Source: Microbacterium sp. (GTDB taxonomy: Bacteria; Actinomycetota; Actinomycetes; Actinomycetales; Microbacteriaceae). Taken from it: a stretch of DNA of 64,000 nucleotides. The notes beneath the pieces were generated by a model. It was given only the letters and a program-made list of their open reading frames with translations, ran no database searches and was not told the origin of the DNA. Below are positions 41,621 to 50,400 of the stretch, one piece after another. Location: contig JAEKKN010000023.1 in assembly GCA_019510305.1 (NCBI GenBank), positions 38,488 to 102,487 on the forward strand, in the 5' to 3' direction. The position numbers and the translations under genes were made by a program. How positions within the stretch are numbered: the first letter of the stretch is position 1; every line of letters begins with the position of its first letter.

Positions 41621-41977
41621 TCACCAGATGGCGGCGATGCCTGCGTTCGCTGCGGTGAGGATGCCGACCAGCCAGAACACTGCGGGAGCGATCTTCTCGC
41701 CGCGCTTCTGCCGTGCCGTGCCGATGCCGAGCAGGGCGCCGATCACGAGCAGGATCACGAGCTTCGTGCCGATCTTCGCGTAGTTCATCTCGGCGCCATC
41801 CGGCAGCCCCCAGGGAGCGGCGAGCACGAGGCCCGCGACCGCGGCGATGCTCATGCCGATGCTCATCAGACGGGTGAACTCCCGCTTTCCGCCGAAGGCC
41901 TGCACGGCCCAGGCGCCGAACAGCACGGCGAAGCCGATCAGGTGGACGAACAGCACGATGTGGCGCAGAGTCTCCAT
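41621..41977 (-). CDS. Small conserved membrane protein, four helices
   Basis: A 118-residue hydrophobic protein: helices at about residues 5-25, 36-55, 68-85 and 97-117, with METLRHIVLFVHLIGFAVLF and a conserved charged middle (EMNYAKIGTKLVILLVIG). I know no function for it; similar four-helix proteins are common in Microbacteriaceae. TACGGT lies six bases before the ATG and no Shine-Dalgarno is seen, so it is probably leaderless and monocistronic. It sits between the rib operon terminator and the repeat cluster. Confidence 0.75.
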   Translation of the reverse strand: METLRHIVLFVHLIGFAVLFGAWAVQAFGGKREFTRLMSIGMSIAAVAGLVLAAPWGLPDGAEMNYAKIGTKLVILLVIGALLGIGTARQKRGEKIAPAVFWLVGILTAANAGIAAIW

Positions 41978-42052
41978 GCCCTCACCGTACGCCCGAGCGG
42001 TATTCCGCCGCCAGGTAGGCGAGCCTCAGCAGGCTTTCGCCCTCATGAGAAG

Positions 42053-42115
42053 AGGTCAACCGCGCGAAGGAAGGACGGACGCGGTCATTCCGTCCTCGTC
42101 TCGTGCGGTTGACCT
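42053..42115 (-). terminator. Nested hairpin downstream of the rib operon
   Basis: AGGTCAACCGC (42053-42063) pairs with GCGGTTGACCT (42105-42115); inside, GGACGGA (42073-42079) pairs with TCCGTCC (42089-42095). It begins 24 bp beyond the ribH stop, on the only side where a rib transcript would end. It is the likely terminator of the rib operon. Confidence 0.7.
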
Positions 42116-42138
42116 ATTCTCGGATGCCGCGGCGAGCC

Positions 42139-42612
42139 TCAGCCGCGAAGGTCGCGGATGACCAGAGCGGTGCGGAGCGCAGCATCCGCCGCCTCCGCTC
42201 CCTTGTCCTCCTTGGAGCCTTCGATGCCCGCGCGATCGAGACCCTGCTGTTCGTCGTCGAGGGTGAGCACACCGAAGCCGACCGGCTTGCCCGCGTCGAG
42301 CGAGACCCGGGTGAGCCCGTCGGTCGTGGCCGACGAGACGTACTCGAAGTGGGGTGTGCCGCCGCGGATGATCACACCGAGAGCGACCACCGCATCCGCT
42401 CCGCCGGCGAAGGCCGCCTGCGCCGCCACCGCGAGTTCGAACGAACCCGGTACCCGCACCAGGCGATGCGTCGCCTGCGCGGCGTTCAGAACGCGCTCGG
42501 CTCCGGCGATCAGGCCGTCCGTGATGACCTCGTGCCAGGTGCCGGCGATGATGACGACGTTCAGCCCGCGTCCGTCGATGTTCCCGGCCTGTGGAGCTCC
42601 TGCGCCGCTCAT
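42139..42612 (-). CDS. ribH: 6,7-dimethyl-8-ribityllumazine synthase
   Basis: A 157-residue lumazine synthase. VVIIAGTWHEVITDGLIAGA is the N-terminal strand-helix, RVPGSFELAVAAQ the phosphate site, and ALGVIIRGGTPHFEYVSS carries the catalytic His. It condenses the DHBP product of RibB with the pyrimidine from RibD and the GTP cyclohydrolase route. Its ATG overlaps the ribBA stop by four bases. It is the last gene of the riboswitch-controlled operon. Confidence 0.97.
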   Translation of the reverse strand: MSGAGAPQAGNIDGRGLNVVIIAGTWHEVITDGLIAGAERVLNAAQATHRLVRVPGSFELAVAAQAAFAGGADAVVALGVIIRGGTPHFEYVSSATTDGLTRVSLDAGKPVGFGVLTLDDEQQGLDRAGIEGSKEDKGAEAADAALRTALVIRDLRG

Positions 42613-43871
42613 GCGTGGTCCTTTCCTTGAGCGAGAGCCTCTGCGAGCTCCGCCTGATCGATGATGTGACCCATGCGGTCACGCTTGGTCTCGAGGTACT
42701 GGTGGTTGTTCGGGCCGACTCCGACGATCAGCGGCACCTGCTCGATCACGTCGAGTCCGAGACTGCGCAGCTGGTTCACCTTGTCGGTGTTGTTCGTCAG
42801 CAGACGCACCTTCGAGATGCCGAGATCCGCGAGGATGCCGGCCGCCGCCGCATACTCGCGGGCGTCGGCAGGCAGCCCGAGGGCGAGATTGGCGTCGACC
42901 GTGTCGAGGCCCTCCTCCTGCAGGCTGTAGGCGCGCAGCTTGTTGATGAGGCCGATGCCGCGGCCCTCGTGACCGCGCATGTAGATGACGACACCGCCCT
43001 CCTGCTCGATCGCATCGAGCGCCGCGTCCAGCTGCGGGCCGCACTCGCACTTGAGCGATCCGAAGGCCTCTCCGGTCAGGCACTCGGAGTGCACGCGAAC
43101 GAGCGCTGTCTCGCCGGGCTCGCCCTTGACGACCGCGATGTGATCGGTTCCGCTCACGCGGTCCTTGTAGGCGAGGAAGCGGAAGGTGCCGTGCGAGGTG
43201 GGGACGGTGGCGTCCGCCCGCAGACTCACGCGGCGCGTGGTGGTCGTCGACGCGCCCTCGGGGTCGATCTCGTTCAGGTGCGCGATCAGCTGCTCGATCG
43301 TGATGACAGGCACGCCGTCGCGGGCGCCCAGCTCGATGAGCCCCGGCATCCGCATCATGCTGCCGTCTTCCGCGACGACCTCGGCGATCGCTCCGACCGG
43401 ACGGAGTCCGGCGAGCTTCATGAGATCGACCGCGGCTTCGGTGTGCCCGCTGCGTTCGCGGACCCCGCCGTCCACAGCCCGCAGCGGCAGCACGTGTCCT
43501 GGCCGGATCAGATCGCCCGCGCCGGACTGCGGGTTCGCCAGCACGTTCAGCGTGTGCGCGCGGTCGTGCGCGCTGATGCCGGTGGTGACCCCTGACGCGG
43601 CGTCGACGCTGATCGTGTACGCGGTCGAGCGGGCGTCTTCGCTGACTGCGACCATGGGCTGCAGGTTCAGGGCGTCGGCGAGATCGGTCGGCATCGGGGC
43701 GCAGATGAAGCCAGACGACCACCGGACCGTCCACGCCACCCACTCGGGCGTCGCGAGCTCGGCGGAAAGGATGACATCGCCCTCGTTCTCGCGGTTCTCG
43801 TCATCCGCGACGAGCACAGGGCGGCCGGCGCGCAGCGCCTCGATGGCCTCGGGGATGGTGGACAGGCTCAT
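42609..43871 (-). CDS. ribBA: Bifunctional DHBP synthase / GTP cyclohydrolase II
   Basis: A 420-residue fusion. Residues 1-205 are RibB (DHBP synthase) with DDENRENEGDV as the acidic metal/substrate loop and the catalytic His in ERSGHTEAAVDL. Residues 210-420 are RibA (GTP cyclohydrolase II), with zinc ligands in CLTGEAFGSLKCECG and RGHEGRGIGL as the substrate loop. AGGAGG lies seven bases before the ATG. It overlaps ribE by four bases and ribH by four, indicating coupled translation. Confidence 0.97.
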   Translation of the reverse strand: MSLSTIPEAIEALRAGRPVLVADDENRENEGDVILSAELATPEWVAWTVRWSSGFICAPMPTDLADALNLQPMVAVSEDARSTAYTISVDAASGVTTGISAHDRAHTLNVLANPQSGAGDLIRPGHVLPLRAVDGGVRERSGHTEAAVDLMKLAGLRPVGAIAEVVAEDGSMMRMPGLIELGARDGVPVITIEQLIAHLNEIDPEGASTTTTRRVSLRADATVPTSHGTFRFLAYKDRVSGTDHIAVVKGEPGETALVRVHSECLTGEAFGSLKCECGPQLDAALDAIEQEGGVVIYMRGHEGRGIGLINKLRAYSLQEEGLDTVDANLALGLPADAREYAAAAGILADLGISKVRLLTNNTDKVNQLRSLGLDVIEQVPLIVGVGPNNHQYLETKRDRMGHIIDQAELAEALAQGKDHA

Positions 43872-44500
43872 CGCGAGCCTCCTTCCGTTGCGATCTCGCG
43901 GAATGCGAGCAGACGCTCGACGTGTCGGGCGAGGATGTCGGTCTCGAGGTTCACCCGATCGCCGGCGACACGCGCTCCGAGGGTCGTCGCGGCGAGTGTC
44001 TCGGGGATCAGCGAGACCTCGAACCAGGCCTGCTCTTCGGCCGGCGTGCTGACCGCGCTCACCGTGAGAGACGTGCCGTCGACGGAGATGGAGCCCTTGT
44101 CGACGACGAGAGGCGCGAGGTCGGCGGGCAGCGAGACGCGCAGCACGCTCCACTGCGCTCCGGGGCGCACCTCGAGCACTGCGCCGACGCCGTCGACGTG
44201 GCCCTGCACGATGTGCCCGCCGAGACGAGCGCCCACCGGCATCGCCTTCTCGATGTTCACGCGGGTGCCGACGACGGCGCCGCCGATCGCAGCCACATCC
44301 AGGGTCTGCTTCATGACGTCGGTGTCGAAGGTGTCGGCAGTCGAGCCGACGACGGTCAGGCAGACGCCCGACACTGCTATCGACTCGCCGTGCACGGCAT
44401 CCACTGCCGCCTTCGGCGCGCGCACCGTCAGGCGCCAGCCGTCGCCGGCGGGCGCGATGGCGGTGATCTCGCCGATCTCCTCGATGATTCCTGTGAACAT
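43868..44500 (-). CDS. ribE: Riboflavin synthase, alpha chain
   Basis: A 210-residue protein with two lumazine-binding repeats. The first begins MFTGIIEEIGEI and has VSGVCLTVVG; the second begins at about residue 98, with GHIVQGHVDG and VDGTSLTVSAV. It dismutates two lumazines to riboflavin. The ATG shares its A with the final base of the ribD stop (TGATG). GAAGGA lies eight to nine bases upstream. The length is standard. Confidence 0.97.
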   Translation of the reverse strand: MFTGIIEEIGEITAIAPAGDGWRLTVRAPKAAVDAVHGESIAVSGVCLTVVGSTADTFDTDVMKQTLDVAAIGGAVVGTRVNIEKAMPVGARLGGHIVQGHVDGVGAVLEVRPGAQWSVLRVSLPADLAPLVVDKGSISVDGTSLTVSAVSTPAEEQAWFEVSLIPETLAATTLGARVAGDRVNLETDILARHVERLLAFREIATEGGSR

Positions 44501-45537
44501 CAGGCTTTTCCTTCTTCCAAGAGATCTTCCGTGAGGCGGGCGACCGCGAGCAAGTCGGGTCCGAGCGGCACCCATTCATCGACCGTCAGCCGGCGAGCGA
44601 CGTCGATCGACGGCACGCCGATGTCGGTGAGCGCGAGGCGGTCGCCGCCGAGCAGCACGGGGGCGATGTAGGCGAGCACGCGGTCGGCGAGCCCCTCGGC
44701 GATGAACGCGCTGGCGAGCGTCGGCCCGCCTTCGATGAAGACGCTCTGCACCCCGCGGGCGTGCAGGTCGGCGACGACGGCGCGCAGGTCGCGGGTGTCG
44801 TAGAACAGAGGGGAGAGCGGATGCCGGTGCACCGCGGCGTCCGCCGGCGTTCCGCGTGAGCCGATCACCACGGGGATCGGCTGATGGTCGTAGAGGGCGT
44901 CGCCGTCACGGGCGGTGAGCGCGGGGTCGTCGGCCAGGACTGTTCCGGTGCCGACGACGATCGCATCCGCCGCGGAGCGACGTCGGTGCACGTCGGCGCG
45001 GGCGGCGGGTCCGGTGATCCACTGGCTTGTGCCGTCGGATGCTGCGGCGCGGCCGTCGAGGCTCTGCGCCCATTTGACGGTGATCTCGGGCCGGCCGAGT
45101 CGCTGCGCCGTGAGCCACCCCTCGATGAGTGCGTGCGCGGCATCCGCCTGCTCACCGGCCTCGACGCTGACTCCCGCGGAGCGGAGCCGATCGGCTCCGC
45201 CGCCCGAGACGGCGCCCGGGTCGTCGAGCGCGTACACGACACGGGTGATGCCGGCCTCGATGAGGGCGACGGCGCAGGGCCCTGTGCGTCCGGTGTGGTT
45301 GCAGGGTTCGAGAGTGACGACGGCGGTCGCGCCGTGCGCCGCGCCCGGCGCGAGTTTCGACAGTGCGTCGACCTCGGCGTGAGGAGTGCCGGCGCCGTGG
45401 TGCCAGCCCTCAGCGAGGACCTCGCCGTCGGGGGAGAGGATGACGGCGCCGACCTGCGGGTTGGCTCCGCGCGGTCCCTGCGCTGCGAGTTCGAGAGCGC
45501 GTGTCATCGCGTGGCGCTCCGCCTCGTTCACTGCCAT
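44500..45537 (-). CDS. ribD: Riboflavin-specific deaminase/reductase RibD
   Basis: A 345-residue bifunctional enzyme. The N-terminal deaminase has HAEVDAL and EPCNHTGRTGPC zinc ligands; the C-terminal reductase begins near TVKWAQSLDGR and has SVFIEGGPTLASAFI. It performs the second and third pathway steps. GAGGAGG lies seven bases before the ATG. The start overlaps a short leader ORF that follows the FMN riboswitch, so translation may be coupled to the leader. Confidence 0.96.
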   Translation of the reverse strand: MAVNEAERHAMTRALELAAQGPRGANPQVGAVILSPDGEVLAEGWHHGAGTPHAEVDALSKLAPGAAHGATAVVTLEPCNHTGRTGPCAVALIEAGITRVVYALDDPGAVSGGGADRLRSAGVSVEAGEQADAAHALIEGWLTAQRLGRPEITVKWAQSLDGRAAASDGTSQWITGPAARADVHRRRSAADAIVVGTGTVLADDPALTARDGDALYDHQPIPVVIGSRGTPADAAVHRHPLSPLFYDTRDLRAVVADLHARGVQSVFIEGGPTLASAFIAEGLADRVLAYIAPVLLGGDRLALTDIGVPSIDVARRLTVDEWVPLGPDLLAVARLTEDLLEEGKA

Positions 45538-45599
45538 CCGTCGTCCTCCTCTGAGGCTCCGGGGTTCACGAAGGGTACGACGAGCGCACGCGTGCGCAT
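45528..45599 (-). CDS. 23-codon leader ORF between FMN riboswitch and ribD
   Basis: An ATG lies directly after the 3' strand of the riboswitch, with GGGAGG (part of the riboswitch) eight bases upstream. It reads MRTRALVVPFVNPG, then nine more residues to a TGA inside the fourth codon of ribD, overlapping it by ten bases. If it is translated, the riboswitch would hide its ribosome site and ribD would be coupled to it. Peptide function is unlikely; a regulatory role is plausible. Confidence 0.45.
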   Translation of the reverse strand: MRTRALVVPFVNPGASEEDDGWQ

Positions 45600-45600
45600 C

Positions 45601-45740
45601 GTGCTGCCTCCCTTCCGGACTAGCGAGATCTCTCTCGCATCACCGTCGGTACCGGAATTCCACCGGATCGGAATCTCGACGAATCGAGACTCTCGCGGAC
45701 TGTCACCGCCGGTTCGGATTCTCACCGACCCCGGAGCACG
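45601..45740 (-). ncRNA. FMN riboswitch (RFN element)
   Basis: Read on the minus strand, conserved RFN blocks are present in order: GTGCTCCGGGGTCGGTGAGA at the 5' strand, AACCGGCGGTGACAGTCCGC, then GGTGGAATTCCGGTACCGAC, GACGGTGATGC and AGTCCGGAAGGGAGGCAGCA at the 3' end. P1 forms from GTGCT and AGCAC. It binds FMN and lowers rib expression. The 3' strand carries a GGGAGG that can be a ribosome site, so control is probably translational. Confidence 0.95.
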
Positions 45741-45751
45741 TTGATGCTCTG

Positions 45752-45796
45752 AGTGTACTCAACGCGCCTGGGAGCGATTCATTCCACGACATGGAA
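45752..45796 (-). promoter_or_regulatory. rib operon promoter and upstream palindrome
   Basis: On the minus strand TACACT (45752-45757) ends about 11 bases before the 5' end of the RFN element, so transcription should start a few bases upstream of P1. TTCCACGACATGGAA (45782-45796) is a perfect inverted repeat (TTCCA-N5-TGGAA) at roughly the -35 to -50 region. Its binding protein is unknown. Confidence 0.45.
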
Positions 45797-45881
45797 CGGA
45801 ACGCGACTGCGACGTGGCCCCCACTCCACCCATTCGCATGCGTGAGGAAAGGCGTGACGATACGGCCTCGGTGGCTGCGTG

Positions 45882-46745
45882 CTACTTCAGCAGACGCGAC
45901 AGGCGACGGTCGGCCAGCGGCTTGCCACCGGTCTGGCAGGTGGGGCAGTACTCCATCGAGCGGTCGGCGAAGAACACGCTGCGCACGGTGTCGCCGCACA
46001 CGGGGCACGCCTCACCACGGCGCGCGTGCACCTGCATGCCCCGGCGTTTGGCGTCTTTGAGGTCGGCCGGGGGCTTGCCGGCGGCGGCGGTCACGGCATC
46101 CGTCAGCGTCGCGTGCATCGACGCGAACAGGCGATCGATCTCGTCGTCGTCGAGCTTCGCCGCGATCGCGTACGGCGACATGCGCGCCGCGTGCAGGATC
46201 TCGTCGGAGTAGGCGTTGCCGATGCCCGCGATCACACCCTGATCGCGCAGCAGACCCTTGATCTGCGTGCGGCGCCCCTCGAGGAGCCCCGCGAAGACCT
46301 CGCGGGTGAACGAGGGGTCGAGGGGATCCGGTCCGAGCCGTGCGATGCCCGGGACGTCGTGCGGATCGCGCACCACGTACACCGCGAGCGACTTCTTGGT
46401 GCCCGCCTCGGTGAGGTCGAATCCGCTGCCGTCGTCGAAGGCGATGCGCAGGGCGATCGGGGACTTGCCCGGTTTGATCAGCGTCGTCGGGAGCTGATCG
46501 AACCAGCGCAGCCATCCGGCTTTGGCGAGATGGAACACAAGATGCAGATCGGGTCCGCAGGACAACACGACGAACTTGCCCTGTCGAGCGGATGCCGTCA
46601 CCTCGGCCCCCTGCAGCGCGTGAATCGGCGGATCGTAGGTCTTCAACGCCGCGATCGCGGCGACGGTCGCGCGCGTGATCGTGCGCCCGACGGCGCGTTC
46701 GGCGAGGAACGCGGTCAGGCCCTGTACTTCCGGCATCTCCGGCAT
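45882..46745 (-). CDS. Fpg/Nei-family DNA glycosylase/AP lyase
   Basis: A 287-residue base-excision glycosylase. The catalytic N-terminal Pro-Glu after Met (MPEMPEV), the H2TH segment AGIGNAYSDEILHAARMSP and a C-terminal zinc finger (CPVC...CPTC) are all present. It excises oxidised bases. Length and motifs fit an active enzyme; whether it prefers 8-oxoG or pyrimidines is not certain. CAGGAT lies six bases before the ATG. Confidence 0.9.
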   Translation of the reverse strand: MPEMPEVQGLTAFLAERAVGRTITRATVAAIAALKTYDPPIHALQGAEVTASARQGKFVVLSCGPDLHLVFHLAKAGWLRWFDQLPTTLIKPGKSPIALRIAFDDGSGFDLTEAGTKKSLAVYVVRDPHDVPGIARLGPDPLDPSFTREVFAGLLEGRRTQIKGLLRDQGVIAGIGNAYSDEILHAARMSPYAIAAKLDDDEIDRLFASMHATLTDAVTAAAGKPPADLKDAKRRGMQVHARRGEACPVCGDTVRSVFFADRSMEYCPTCQTGGKPLADRRLSRLLK

Positions 46746-46826
46746 GGACCAATCCTGTCACCGGCATCCGACGCTGTCATCCGTCGCACCGCCGCGATCT
46801 CGTTCTCCAGCCGATCCGTCGCAGAT

Positions 46827-47393
46827 TCAGTCGAGCACCGGCCACGTCACCGGGGCGCGGTCGTCTGTCGCCAGCAACCCGGCGAGCCAGCCGTCGTCGC
46901 GACCGCGCTGGCTGGTCAGCGCTTGGCGCTGCAGGCCTTCGTAGCGGAATCCGAGTGCGCGGGCGGTGCGGGCTGACGGGATGTTCCCGGCGACAGCCTG
47001 CCAGCGGATGCGGGCGAGCCCGAGCTCTGCGAAGCCCCAGTCGATCACCGCTGCGGCAGCCTCGACGATGTACCCCTTGCCGCGTGCCTGCTCTGCGACC
47101 CAGAACCCCAGCTCGGCGTGGCCGCCGGCGTGATGCTCGGCGATGTCATGCAGCCCGATCATGCCGACGAGGACGTCGGCATGGCGGATGCCCCACACGG
47201 TCTCCGTCTTCGTGGCCCAGGATCGGCCGACGAGATCGACGAAGTCCTCGGCGTCCTTCCGCGTGTACGGGCTCGGCACCGTCGTCCACTTCGGGATCTC
47301 GGGATCCTGGCACGCGTGCTCGATCGCCTCGACATCCTTCAGAGTCGGTGCGCTCAGGACGAGGCGGTCGGTGGTGAGGATGACCGGTTCCAT
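46827..47393 (-). CDS. GNAT-family N-acetyltransferase (RimJ/RimL-like)
   Basis: A 188-residue acetyltransferase. ELGFWVAEQARGKGYIVEAA is the acetyl-CoA-binding motif A region, followed by WGFAELGLARIRWQAV and N-x2-S motif B (GNIPSARTARALGFRYEG). The opening, ILTTDRLVLSAPTLKD, is typical of the RimJ/RimL group that acetylates protein N-termini or small molecules. TAGGAT lies six bases before the ATG, so it is likely leaderless; it is divergent from mfd. Confidence 0.85.
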   Translation of the reverse strand: MEPVILTTDRLVLSAPTLKDVEAIEHACQDPEIPKWTTVPSPYTRKDAEDFVDLVGRSWATKTETVWGIRHADVLVGMIGLHDIAEHHAGGHAELGFWVAEQARGKGYIVEAAAAVIDWGFAELGLARIRWQAVAGNIPSARTARALGFRYEGLQRQALTSQRGRDDGWLAGLLATDDRAPVTWPVLD

Positions 47394-47457
47394 CCCGGCA
47401 TCCTATGTCCCACCTCGGCCGGAGCCGATGTCCGACCCCCCGGTCTAAGCTTGTCCG

Positions 47458-50400
47458 GTGACTGTTCCGGGGATTCTGCGCGCCTTGGAAGAGGCGTCTC
47501 TGTACCGTGACGCCCTCAGCTGGGCGCACACCGATGCCGACCTCGGACTGGTCGACGGGCTCGATGCGCCTGCGCTCGCGGGGCTCCTCGACAAGCGCGC
47601 CACCGCAGGGCATCCCGCCGCCCTCCTCGCCGTCGTCCCCACCGGGCGCCGGGCCGAAAGCCTTGCGCAGGCTCTCGCCGCGTACATCCCCGATGCGGAG
47701 GTGCTGACCTTCCCGGCCTGGGAGACGCTGCCGCACGAGCGGCTCAGCCCGAGCCCCGACACGGTCGGCCAGCGTCTGCAGACGCTGCGTCGCGTCGCCG
47801 GGTGGACGGGTGATCACCCGATCGTGGTCGTGGCCTCGGTGCGTGCGGCTCTGCAGCCGATCGCCGGGAACCTCGGCGAGATCGCGCCTGTCGTCCTGAA
47901 GACCGGAGGCCGCGGTTACGATCTCGACGGCGTCGCCGAGCAGCTCGTCGAACGCGCCTACTCGCGCGTCGACATGGTCTCGCGCCGTGGAGAGTTCGCG
48001 GTGCGCGGCGGCATCCTCGACGTCTTCCCGCCGATCTCCGAACATCCGTACCGCGTCGAGTTCTTCGGCGACGAGGTCGACCAGATCCGTGCGTTCTCGG
48101 TCGCCGACCAGCGATCCCTTCCCGGCGACGTGGATCTCGTCGATCTGGCGCCCAGCCGCGAGCTGCTGCTCACGCAGGATGTGCGCGACAACGCCCGCCG
48201 CCTGAAGGACGCGTTCCCTGCCATCGCGGGGATGCTCGAGAAGATGGCCGAGGGCATACCCGTCGAGGGCATGGAGTCGCTGCTTCCCGCCGTCGCCGGC
48301 CCGCTCAAGTCGCTCGTCGAGTACATGCCCGAAGGGGCGGCGACCGCCGTGGTCGACCCCGAGCGCGCGAGCGCCCGCGCGATCATCCTCGGCGACACGA
48401 ACCGCGAGTTCCTCGATGCGGCGTGGAGTGCGGCGACCTCAGGGGCGTCCGCTCCCATCGATCTGGGAGCAGGCGACTTCCTCACGATCGCGCAGTTGCG
48501 CGAGGTCGTGCGCGACCGAGGCGGTGTGTGGTGGCGACTCAGCCCGTTCGCGATGGGGGGAGAGGACGCCGAGACGGTCGACGCCGCCGTCATCCCGTCG
48601 TTCCACGGCAACGTCGACGGCGCGATCTCGTTCGTCGACGCGAAGATCCAGGACGGCTGGCGCGTCATCGTCATCGCGACCGGCACCGGCCTGGTCGACC
48701 GCGCGCGCGACGTGCTCTCCGACCGCGGGATCGCTGCCCGAATCGTCGAGGATCTCGTGGCCGCGCCGGATGCCGGCGTCGCCACCCTCACAGCGGGCAG
48801 CGTGGAGGCGGGATTCCAGATCGCCGAGGCGAAGCTCGCCGTCCTCACCGACAACGAGTTCTACGGCCGCACGATCGGCGGAGACCAGCGTGTCGTCAAG
48901 AAGCTCGCCTCGAAGCGCAAGAACGTCGTCGACCCGCTGCAGCTCAAGCAGGGCGACTTCGTCGTGCACGCCACGCACGGAATCGGACGCTTCGTCGAGA
49001 TGACGCAGCGCGAGGTGTCGACCGGCGGCCGCAACGCGACCAAGTCGGTGCGCGACTACCTCGTGCTCGAGTACGCGCCCTCCAAGCGCGGTTACCCGGG
49101 CGACAAGCTCTTCGTGCCCACCGACCAGCTCGATCTGCTCTCGAAGTACGTGGGCGGCGAGGCGCCGACCCTCTCGAAGATGGGCGGCAGCGACTGGGCG
49201 GCGGCGAAGGGCAAGGCCCGCAGGGCCGTGCGCGACATCGCGGTCGAGCTGGTGAAGCTGTACTCGGCGCGCATGAGCGCAAAGGGGTACGCCTTCGGGC
49301 CCGACACCCCGTGGCAGCGCGAGTTGGAAGAGGCGTTCCCGTTCGCCGAGACACACGACCAGCTGCAGACGATCGAGGAGATCAAGGCCGACATGGAGCG
49401 GCCGATCCCGATGGATCGCCTGCTCTCGGGCGACGTCGGCTTCGGCAAGACCGAGGTGGCCGTGCGCGCCGCCTTCAAGGCGATCCAGGACGGCAAGCAG
49501 GTCGCGATGCTCGTGCCGACGACCCTGCTCGTCAAGCAGCACCTCGAGACCTTCACCGAGCGTTTCGCCGGGTTCCCGGTGAAGGTGCGCCCGCTCTCGC
49601 GCTTCCAGACCGACAAAGAGGCCCGGCTCACCCTCGCCGGCCTCCTCGACGGCACGGTCGACATGGTCATCGGCACGCATCGCATCCTCACCGATCAGGT
49701 CATGTTCAAGGACCTCGGGTTGATGATCATCGACGAGGAGCAGCGTTTCGGCGTCGAGCACAAGGACGCGCTGAAGAAGATGAAGACGAACGTCGACATC
49801 CTCGCCATGAGCGCGACGCCCATCCCTCGAACGCTCGAGATGGCGGTCACCGGCATCCGCGAGATGTCGACCCTGCAGACGCCGCCGGAGGACAGGCATC
49901 CGATCCTCTCCTTCGTCGGTCCCCGCAGCGACAAACAGATCGCCGCCGCGATCCGGCGCGAGATCCTGCGCGAGGGGCAGGTGTTCTTCGTGCACAACCG
50001 GGTGCAGTCGATCCAGCGCGTGGCCGCCGAGATCGCCGAGCTCGTGCCCGAAGCGCGCATCGCCGTCGCACACGGGCAGCTGGGCGAGCACCAGCTCGAG
50101 CAGGTGGTCGACGACTTCTGGGAGCGCAAGTTCGACGTGCTCGTGTGCACCACGATCGTCGAGACCGGGCTCGACATCTCCAACGCGAACACGATCATCA
50201 TCGACCGCGCCGACAAATACGGACTCAGCCAGCTGCATCAGCTGCGCGGTCGCGTCGGCCGAGGGCGCGAGCGCGCCTACGCGTACTTCCTCTACGACGA
50301 GGCGAAGCCGCTGAGCGAGACGGCCGCCGATCGCCTGCAGACGATCGCCGTGAACAACGACCTCGGCTCGGGCATGCAGGTCGCGCTCAAGGACCTCGAG

